A stretch of DNA of 34,216 nt from Candidatus Phocaeicola faecipullorum. GTDB lineage: Bacteria; Bacteroidota; Bacteroidia; Bacteroidales; Bacteroidaceae. Both the position numbers and the translations under genes were made by a program. The stretch's first letter is position 1; each line of letters opens with the position of its first letter. Shown one piece after another: positions 1 to 6,308 of this stretch. The notes below the pieces were generated by a model. That model had not been told where the DNA came from. It did not search any database and saw only the letters and a program-made list of their open reading frames with translations. Where the stretch lies: positions 1 to 34,216 of the forward strand of contig JAHLFB010000083.1 of NCBI GenBank assembly GCA_018884025.1. The letters are read 5' to 3'.

Positions 1-391
1 CCTTAAACCATAGTGGAGCGTAACAGCTCATAGAGTTTTTCCATGCGCCAAACCATAGAAAGACAACTTTCATATCATGTTTTCTGGCTTCCATTATAGT
101 CTTGTCTATCAGAGAAAAGTCGAATTTACCCTCTTCAGCTTCAATCAAGTCCCAGTAGGCGGGAACAAGTACGGTATTAAGGCCGATACGTTTCAGTCTA
201 GGAAATATATTCTCTATGTCTTCAGTGGACGATGCGGATGAGTTGCCGAGTTCTCCGGCAAGAAGAAGCATGGGCTTGTCGTTGACAACCAGTTGTGTGG
301 CCGTGCCTTGCTTGATCCAGTGTGGCAATTCTTGTGCGTGCAATGATGCGATGGCAAGACATAGTGTCATTGATAATAAATGTTTTTTCAT
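1..391 (-). CDS. GH35-like beta-galactosidase family protein (DUF5597 type), 5' part only
   Basis: Reading leftwards from an ATG at 391, about 130 codons are open to the window edge, so the C-terminal part is missing. The protein starts with a Sec signal peptide of about 19 residues (MKKHLLSMTLCLAIASLHA, then QELPHW). It continues with segments I recognise from Bacteroides GH35-type glycosidases: KQGTATQLVVNDKPMLLLAG, then GELGNSSASS, TVLVPAYWDLIEAEEGKFDF and WFGAWKNSMSCYAP. These form the first strands of a TIM-barrel glycoside hydrolase, and the family acts on galactose- or related side chains of plant glycans in the periplasm. The catalytic glutamates would lie beyond the edge and cannot be checked. 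Upstream on the same strand is a scrap of a SusD gene, so this was probably the enzyme gene of a polysaccharide utilisation locus. Substrate is unknown. Confidence 0.82.
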   Translation of the reverse strand, partial: MKKHLLSMTLCLAIASLHAQELPHWIKQGTATQLVVNDKPMLLLAGELGNSSASSTEDIENIFPRLKRIGLNTVLVPAYWDLIEAEEGKFDFSLIDKTIMEARKHDMKVVFLWFGAWKNSMSCYAPLWFK

Positions 392-414
392 GGGATAAAG
401 TTTAATGGTTTGGG

Positions 415-422
415 CAAATATA
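415..422 (-). promoter_or_regulatory. Candidate -7 box (TAnnTTTG) for the GH35-like gene
   Basis: On the minus strand the octamer reads TATATTTG and fits the Bacteroidetes -7 consensus TAnnTTTG, 23 bases before the ATG at 391. No convincing -33 TTG at the usual 19-21 base spacing is seen; the nearest (plus 438-440) is only 15 bases away. If real, the glycosidase has its own short-leader promoter in addition to any read-through. Confidence 0.4.
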
Positions 423-532
423 CTTTATTTTGTTATTCAACGCGTCTAATTTTTTTTTCTTAAATGTCTGCGATGTAATATATGAAGAAAAGTTTGTAAC
501 AAACGGAGTAAATGATGTACAGCCGTATATAA

Positions 533-562
533 TTAAAGAGTCCTTTTTGGCGGACTCTTTAA
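533..562 (-). terminator. Hairpin terminator behind the SusD scrap
   Basis: A perfect 11-bp inverted repeat (TTAAAGAGTCC at 533-543, GGACTCTTTAA at 552-562) encloses an 8-base loop. On the minus strand it starts 30 bases after the stop codon of the SusD remnant and is followed by an AT-rich tail. It would have ended the former susC/susD transcript before the GH35-like gene. Confidence 0.65.
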
Positions 563-592
563 TAGATAAATGTTGCATTTATGTTCCGGCTG

Positions 593-718
593 TTAATATC
601 CTGGGTTCTGATAGGCGGCTCTTTCCCTGATTACGTTAATCAGTTCTGCTGCTCTACTTGCTCCTCCCTTGCTATCATTGAAGTATGCGGCCTCGGCAGC
701 AATAAGGTATGTTTCCGC
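593..718 (-). pseudogene. C-terminal scrap of a SusD/RagB lipoprotein
   Basis: In one minus-strand frame the segment reads AETYLIAAEAAYFNDSKGGA, then SRAAELINVIRERAAYQNPG and Y before a stop codon at 593-595. The 'AETYLIAAEA...RAAELINVIRERAAYQ' pattern is the late TPR helix of SusD-family glycan-binding lipoproteins. An intact gene would have about 400-500 codons before it and usually further C-terminal codons after it. Here the frame meets a stop at once upstream (719-721) and the sequence loses all similarity. This is therefore a remnant of a minus-strand susC/susD pair that preceded the GH35-like gene. The missing C-terminal end suggests the SusD part was itself rearranged internally. No function is expected. 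Confidence 0.8.
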
Positions 719-815
719 TTAGTAATATAGTTCCGACCATACTTTAAAATTTAGCACTAAAATATTTAACAAAAGGAATGGTGATTTTATGTGGAATTGC
801 CATTTAGTGGATATT

Positions 816-865
816 ATGTAACATACATGATGTTATATGTAACATTTGCCATATGGATGTTACAT
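816..865. promoter_or_regulatory. Three phased 9-bp repeats, candidate operator of the xus operon
   Basis: ATGTAACAT occurs at 816-824 and 837-845, and its reverse complement ATGTTACAT at 857-865. Start-to-start distances are 21 and 20 bp, close to two helical turns each. A half copy (ATGTTA, 830-835) sits directly before the second site, and the palindrome CCATATGG (849-856) fills the gap before the third. The array ends about 50 bp before the -7-like box at 916, a suitable place for an AraC-type activator such as the output domain of an HTCS regulator. The regulator itself is not in the window, so the assignment is inferred. Confidence 0.5.
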
Positions 866-915
866 GAGTTAAATAATTGGTAATATTTGATACCATGGTT
901 TATTTAATTAATATG

Positions 916-923
916 TAATTTTG
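916..923 (+). promoter_or_regulatory. Candidate -7 box of the xus operon
   Basis: TAATTTTG matches the Bacteroidetes -7 consensus TAnnTTTG. The nearest upstream TTTG (896-899) lies 16 bases away, shorter than the usual 19-21, which would fit an activator-dependent promoter. A start near 930 would give a leader of about 125 bases. Confidence 0.4.
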
Positions 924-1054
924 TCATGTTAATAAAATTTGTTTTATGCTTTAAAGATATTTAAATATGGATAATAGTTTTAATACAGGTTAAGTAAGTT
1001 TTATGTACTTATTTCAGAAATTTATTTTTTTTTGTTTTTATAAATTATAATATA

Positions 1055-4000
1055 ATGAAAAACATACGAGAACATTGTTTTCGCATTTCTTATTTCAATA
1101 GAAATAAGGTGCGGTTATTGAAAGGAAGTTTATCCTTTATTTTGTTTTTAATTTGTAATTTATCTGTTTATGCACAAAGTTTTACTGTAAAAGGTAAAGT
1201 TCTTGATGCAAATGATGAACCTTTAATTGGTGCAGCTATTGTGCTAAAGAGTCAAAGTATGGTCGGAACTGTGGCAGATTTTGATGGTAACTTTACTATA
1301 GAAGTACCAGACAAGAATGCAGTTTTGACGGTTTCTTATCTTGGTATGACTCCTCAAGATGTAAATGTGAATGGCCGTAGTATGATTGTTGTTGTATTGC
1401 GTGAGGATTCAGAAATGCTTGAAGAAGTTGTTGTAGTAGGTTATGGACAACAGAAAAAGGCTTCAGTTGTAGGTGCTATTACTCAGACTAAAGGTGAAGT
1501 TTTAGAGAGAGCCGGTGGTGTTACAGACATTGGTGCTGCATTAACTGGTAATCTTCCTGGCGTTATAACAACGCAGAGCTCTGGTATGCCAGGTGAGGAA
1601 GAACCAGAAATTGTGATTCGTGGAGCAAGTTCATGGAACAATAGTTCACCATTAGTCCTTGTTGATGGAATCGAACGTCCTATGAGTTCCGTAGATATCA
1701 GTTCTGTACAATCGATATCTGTATTGAAGGATGCTTCCGCTACTGCTGTATATGGTGTAAAAGGTGCAAATGGTGTAATCCTAATTACTACAAAGCGTGG
1801 TCAGGAAGGAAAGGCTCAAATAGATGTTTCGGCACAGGCAACTATGAAAGTACCATCAAAATTACCTAGTAAGCTCGATTCTTATGATGCTTTGACAGCA
1901 CGTAATTTTGTTGTAGAACACGAATTAGCTCTTGATCCAAACTCATGGGATTATATTACTCCACAAGCTATAATAAGAAAATATAGATATCCTGTAAGTT
2001 TGGCTGAAGCAGAGCGCTATCCAAATGTTGACTGGCAAGATGCTCTATTCGAAAATTATGCAATGTCATATAATGCCAATCTTAACGTAAGTGGTGGTAC
2101 GAAGTTCGTAAAGTATTTCGTATCTGCTGACTTTGTAAATGAAGGTGACCTTTTCAAAAATTATGATAATGGTAGAGGATATAGAGGCGGATATGGCTAC
2201 AATAGAATAAATGTAAGAAGTAACCTTGATTTTCAACTAACAAAGACCACGTTGTTTAAAGTTAATCTTTCGGGTTCAAACGGCGTTAGAGAAACACCAT
2301 GGGGAATGGGCGATTCTTCAGATTGGTCAACGGCTCAGATATGGGCTGGAGCATACGGTATAGCTCCGGACGTATTTATGCCTGTCTATTCTGATGGAAC
2401 ATGGGGATACTATCCCAATGTATCAAACATATCAAACTCAGCTTCAATTTTATCTTTGGCTGGAACAGAAAAAACTACTACAACTCGTATTAATACTGAC
2501 TTTACACTTGAGCAGGATTTGAGTTTTATTACAAAAGGTTTAAGCCTTCGAGGTATGATTTCCTGGGATAATGTTTTTGTTGAAGCCGAACGTGGTATTA
2601 ATGACCAGAACAATTCTGCGCAATATAAATGGATTGATCCTAAGGATGGTAAAGTTTATTATAAAACCGGATATGATAATAATAATAAGTTTGATTTCCA
2701 ACAATCTATTCTATGGCAAACCGCAGCCGGTACTGTAGATAACACTGCAACGCAGCGTAATTTGAATTATCAGATACAGCTCAATTGGGCTCGTGATTTT
2801 GGAAAGCACAGTGTTACAGCTATGGGATTGTTTAGCCGTCAGGAAACAGCTTTGGGTAGTGTGATACCTAGTTATCGTGAAGACTGGGCTTTCCGTACGA
2901 CATATAATTATGCAAATAGGTATTTCGTCGAATATAATGGCGCTTACAACGGTTCTGAGAAATTTGCTCCGGATTATCGTTTTGCATTCTTTAATTCAGG
3001 AGCCTTGGGATGGATGTTATCCGAAGAAAAATTCATGAGTTTCTCAAAGAAATGGCTTGATATGTTGAAAGTCCGTGTTTCGTACGGTGAAATAGGAGAT
3101 GACAACGTGGCCGACCGCTGGTTGTACATGAATCACTGGGCCGAAGGAGCATCCATTGCGAACGGAGGATATACCGTGATGGACTTGAACCATAACGCAA
3201 GTCCTTACCAGTGGTATCGCGAAACGGCCCTCGGAAACGCTGATATACATTGGGAGACTGTAAAGAAATTTAATATCGGTATTGACTACTCATTCTTAGG
3301 AGGATTATTTGCAGGAACAGTTGAAGTATTCCGAGACAGACGTACGGACATACTTGTTAATGGTAGCGAACGTGCTATTCTTCCTACTCTCGGTATTACA
3401 GCTCCAACAGCAAACCTTGGAGAAGTTCACACAAAAGGTTATGAATTGGAATTGCGTGTAAACAAGGTATTTGAAAATCAAATGCGTCTATGGGGTAATT
3501 TCAGTATGACGCACGCTAAAAATGAAGTAATTGAACGTGACGACCCTGAAGCAATGCCTGAATATCAAAGAGACGAAGGTTATAGTATAGGTCAGACACA
3601 TTCACACGTTGACAAGGGATATCTTAACAACTATGACCAGATATATGGTGCGCCTGCACATAGTACGAATGAAAACCAAATGCTCCCGGGAGACTACTAT
3701 ATAGTCGATTTCAATGCTGACGGAGTTATAGATGATGAAGACAGCGTTCCATACGGATATTCAAGTACTCCTCAGAATACTTATAATGCAACTATAGGTT
3801 TTGAGTGGAAAGGATTTAGTGCATTCGTACAGTTCTATGGAGTTAACAATGTAACTCGTGATGTAACGCTGACAAGTTTCGGTAATAAAACAAATATAGT
3901 TTACGACCAAGGTACATGGTGGTCTAAAGACAATCAGAATGCTGATATGTCAATGCCACGTTTCTCTTCAACACCAACATATAACACAGGAACACAGTAC

Positions 4001-4234
4001 TTGTATGACGGTTCATATATTCGTTTGAAGAATGCTGAAATTGCCTATACTTTCGATGGTGGATGGGTTAAAAAGATTGGTGTCCGAAACTTGAGAATAT
4101 TCTTGAATGGAAACAACCTGTGGTTATGGACACGTATGCCTGATGACCGTGAATCCAACTTTGCTGGAGCAAGTTATCAAGGATCATATCCTACTATGAA
4201 GCGTTTTAACTTAGGTCTTAAATTTACATTATAA
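1055..4234 (+). CDS. xusA: SusC-family TonB-dependent outer-membrane transporter, first of the xylan operon
   Basis: The 1059-residue protein forms the outer-membrane barrel that imports oligosaccharides held by its SusD lid, driven by TonB. Domains in order: a signal peptide with an unusually long basic N-region (cleavage likely after A40 in LSVYA-QSF); a carboxypeptidase-D regulatory-like beta domain (about 43-115, starting VKGKVLDANDEPLIGA); a TonB box around 122-130 (LEEVVVVGYG); a plug (about 135-250, with LVDGIERP and VLKDASATAVYG); then a 22-strand-type barrel ending in a hydrophobic beta-signal, FNLGLKFTL. A calcium-loop-like motif, DFNADGVIDDED, lies late in the barrel. The susD gene starts 9 bases after its stop. 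The gene order here (SusC, SusD, SusC, SusD, lipoprotein, GH10) is that of the xylan utilisation system of Bacteroides and Prevotella, hence the name. Xylo-oligosaccharide as substrate is inferred from that context. Confidence 0.92.
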   Translation: MKNIREHCFRISYFNRNKVRLLKGSLSFILFLICNLSVYAQSFTVKGKVLDANDEPLIGAAIVLKSQSMVGTVADFDGNFTIEVPDKNAVLTVSYLGMTPQDVNVNGRSMIVVVLREDSEMLEEVVVVGYGQQKKASVVGAITQTKGEVLERAGGVTDIGAALTGNLPGVITTQSSGMPGEEEPEIVIRGASSWNNSSPLVLVDGIERPMSSVDISSVQSISVLKDASATAVYGVKGANGVILITTKRGQEGKAQIDVSAQATMKVPSKLPSKLDSYDALTARNFVVEHELALDPNSWDYITPQAIIRKYRYPVSLAEAERYPNVDWQDALFENYAMSYNANLNVSGGTKFVKYFVSADFVNEGDLFKNYDNGRGYRGGYGYNRINVRSNLDFQLTKTTLFKVNLSGSNGVRETPWGMGDSSDWSTAQIWAGAYGIAPDVFMPVYSDGTWGYYPNVSNISNSASILSLAGTEKTTTTRINTDFTLEQDLSFITKGLSLRGMISWDNVFVEAERGINDQNNSAQYKWIDPKDGKVYYKTGYDNNNKFDFQQSILWQTAAGTVDNTATQRNLNYQIQLNWARDFGKHSVTAMGLFSRQETALGSVIPSYREDWAFRTTYNYANRYFVEYNGAYNGSEKFAPDYRFAFFNSGALGWMLSEEKFMSFSKKWLDMLKVRVSYGEIGDDNVADRWLYMNHWAEGASIANGGYTVMDLNHNASPYQWYRETALGNADIHWETVKKFNIGIDYSFLGGLFAGTVEVFRDRRTDILVNGSERAILPTLGITAPTANLGEVHTKGYELELRVNKVFENQMRLWGNFSMTHAKNEVIERDDPEAMPEYQRDEGYSIGQTHSHVDKGYLNNYDQIYGAPAHSTNENQMLPGDYYIVDFNADGVIDDEDSVPYGYSSTPQNTYNATIGFEWKGFSAFVQFYGVNNVTRDVTLTSFGNKTNIVYDQGTWWSKDNQNADMSMPRFSSTPTYNTGTQYLYDGSYIRLKNAEIAYTFDGGWVKKIGVRNLRIFLNGNNLWLWTRMPDDRESNFAGASYQGSYPTMKRFNLGLKFTL

Positions 4235-4243
4235 TATAAGAAT

Positions 4244-6256
4244 ATGAAAAGATATATAAATATACTTAGTGCCAGCTTGATAGCGATGTCAGCCTTGTTT
4301 ACATCGTGTACGGACTATCTTGACAAAGACCCTGATTCTACAGTGAACATGGATGATGCATTTAAGAATTTCTACAATTTTCAGGGTTATATTGAAGAAA
4401 TATATAACTGTATTCCAAGTAAGCAAGAATGTTATTGGACAACATCGTTCAACTGGGGTGATGATGAAATTATGAATACAGAGGCCGACTGGCATTTATG
4501 TCATCAGATTGATATAGGTAACTTCTGGGCTTGGCAGGCAGAAAAAACGGGGGAGGACGGTAACTATCTGGATGGTGACGGTGCCGACGGAACAGGTTGC
4601 AAGCCTTCATCTGATAATAAATTTGACCATAGAATATGGCCGCACTCATGGTATTGCATCAGGAAATGTAATATGGGGCTGGAAAATCTCCCGAAACTTG
4701 TAGATGCGACGACTGAAGAAAGAGAACTGATAGAAGGACAACTTTATTTTTTCAGGGCATGGTGGCATTTTGAATTAATGCAATACCTCGGTGGTCTTCC
4801 ATACGTTGACAAGACTTTGGATGGTACAGAAGATTTGGCGAGACTATCTTTCCAGGAATGCGCGGATAAAGCTGCTGCCGATTTCAGTAAGGCCGCCGAA
4901 CTGTTGCCAATCGACTGGGACGACACAAAAGTTGGAAAAGAAACTTTAGGTAAAAACCAGATTCGTATAAATAAAATCATGGCATTGGGCTATTTAGGTA
5001 AATGCTATTTATGGGCGGGAAGTCCGCTGATGAAGAATGGCGCTCAAATAGGTGGAGCTATGACTTATGAATATGATGAGGCTTATTGTCAGAAAGCTGC
5101 TGATGCTTTAGGAGAACTCCTTAAATTGGTAGAAAATGGTGAAACTCAGTATGGCTTGGCAGAGTTTAAATATTCTGACATTTATAATCATGTGAAGGCT
5201 AGCAACGCTACATCTTGTTTTACTGAAATATTCTATACAACAGGTCAAAGTTGGCTGATGCCCGGATCTATTGAAGCGATATTCCGTGGCCCGGTTACCG
5301 AATCAAACAGTAGTAACTGGAACGCGTCAAAGACTTGGGGACCTAAAGTCAACGGTATTGTTGAGCATGACAATATTATACATCAGCCTACAGCAAACTA
5401 TGTAAATCTGTATGGAATGGCAAATGGATTACCTTTGACTGATACTAAAAGCGGTTTTAGTAAAGAACAGCCATTCAAAGACCGTGACCAACGCTTCTAT
5501 CATGATATAATCTTTGATGGATTTAAATACATAAACGGTGATATAACGGGCGAGGGTGATGAAGAGTTCAGATACAGCCAGTTATACACAGGCGGTAACG
5601 TAAGAGGAGCACTTAACGGTAGTCGCACCGGATATTTTACCCAGAAACTATGTCCTCATACATGTAATAAATATGATGGAACATATAATTGGAACAGTAA
5701 TTTACAGATGTATCTTCCTTATATGCGTCTTGCAGATGTATATCTTATGTATGCAGAAGCTTGTGCCGCAATCGGTGGTGCAGAGCATGCTTCCACTACA
5801 TATTCATCATTAAGAGCAGTCGATGCAATAAACAGACTTCGCGACAGGGCAGGTGTTGGGCATGTGGGAGGCCAAACATATAATTCGGAAACAGAAAGTT
5901 TTGATGAAGCAATTATTGATCCTTCTTACATAAATGAAAAAGAAAAGTTTATGGACGAAGTACGTCGCGAACGTGCTGTCGAACTTGCTTTCGAAGGTTT
6001 CCGTTTCTGTGATTTGCAGCGCTGGTTATTGCTGACAGAAGATCCATATAACAAAAAGACTTCTCAGGAGTTTACAAGACTGGAAACAGATGATTGGTAT
6101 ACCAATCCAAATAACGATCCAAGGGAAGCCCGTGTATCTGATTGGAGAGAGGAAGAGATTTTGACTCGTGATTTTGCAGTTAAACATTATTGGTTCCCGT
6201 TGAAACTGGAAGATACATATATATCATTGGATTTCGGACAAAATCCAGGCTGGTAA
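4244..6256 (+). CDS. xusB: SusD/RagB-family surface glycan-binding lipoprotein, partner of the first SusC
   Basis: The 670-residue protein has a lipoprotein signal with the acylated cysteine at C22 (ALFTSC-TDYLDKDPD). The acidic residues just after it are typical of Bacteroidetes surface export. SusD hallmarks are visible: the N-terminal segment YLDKDPDSTVN, the helix segment GQLYFFRAWWHFELMQYLGG, the late RLADVYLMYAEACAA helix with INRLRDRAG, the motif RRERAVELAFEGFRFCDLQR, and a C-terminus ending QNPGW. At 670 residues it is longer than the usual 500-600; a long aromatic-rich N-terminal part may carry extra binding loops. It caps the upstream SusC barrel and hands over xylo-oligosaccharides. 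It follows the SusC stop by 9 bases and is certainly co-transcribed. Confidence 0.92.
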   Translation: MKRYINILSASLIAMSALFTSCTDYLDKDPDSTVNMDDAFKNFYNFQGYIEEIYNCIPSKQECYWTTSFNWGDDEIMNTEADWHLCHQIDIGNFWAWQAEKTGEDGNYLDGDGADGTGCKPSSDNKFDHRIWPHSWYCIRKCNMGLENLPKLVDATTEERELIEGQLYFFRAWWHFELMQYLGGLPYVDKTLDGTEDLARLSFQECADKAAADFSKAAELLPIDWDDTKVGKETLGKNQIRINKIMALGYLGKCYLWAGSPLMKNGAQIGGAMTYEYDEAYCQKAADALGELLKLVENGETQYGLAEFKYSDIYNHVKASNATSCFTEIFYTTGQSWLMPGSIEAIFRGPVTESNSSNWNASKTWGPKVNGIVEHDNIIHQPTANYVNLYGMANGLPLTDTKSGFSKEQPFKDRDQRFYHDIIFDGFKYINGDITGEGDEEFRYSQLYTGGNVRGALNGSRTGYFTQKLCPHTCNKYDGTYNWNSNLQMYLPYMRLADVYLMYAEACAAIGGAEHASTTYSSLRAVDAINRLRDRAGVGHVGGQTYNSETESFDEAIIDPSYINEKEKFMDEVRRERAVELAFEGFRFCDLQRWLLLTEDPYNKKTSQEFTRLETDDWYTNPNNDPREARVSDWREEEILTRDFAVKHYWFPLKLEDTYISLDFGQNPGW

Positions 6257-6308
6257 TAAAACTGTCTTAGTCGTTTTTGAGGAATCAAATTATAAAAAAT
6301 AATATACA

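Larger units (their letters stand above)
719..1054 (+). other. Leader region of the xus operon (no gene)
   Basis: This 336-base AT-rich stretch lies between the SusD scrap and the first SusC. It holds no plausible coding frame. The recognisable parts are the three-copy repeat at 816-865 and the -7-like octamer at 916-923. About 130 bases of leader then follow, ending in a T-rich tract just before the ATG at 1055. Confidence 0.7.

Noticed and set aside
430-630. A 66-codon plus-strand open frame before the xus operon
   Set aside because: It runs through the terminator hairpin and antisense to the SusD scrap, and has no protein-like features.
719-735. Insertion-sequence end or target-site duplication at the locus junction
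   Set aside because: Only a 5-base TTCCG repeat is present, with no terminal inverted repeats or transposase remnant nearby. Chance is a sufficient explanation.
991-1040. Small hairpin (TAAGTA/TACTTA) followed by a T-rich tract just before xusA as an attenuator
   Set aside because: The stem is only six A/T-rich pairs, too weak to stand out in this AT-rich leader. The T tract is typical of Bacteroidetes start regions.
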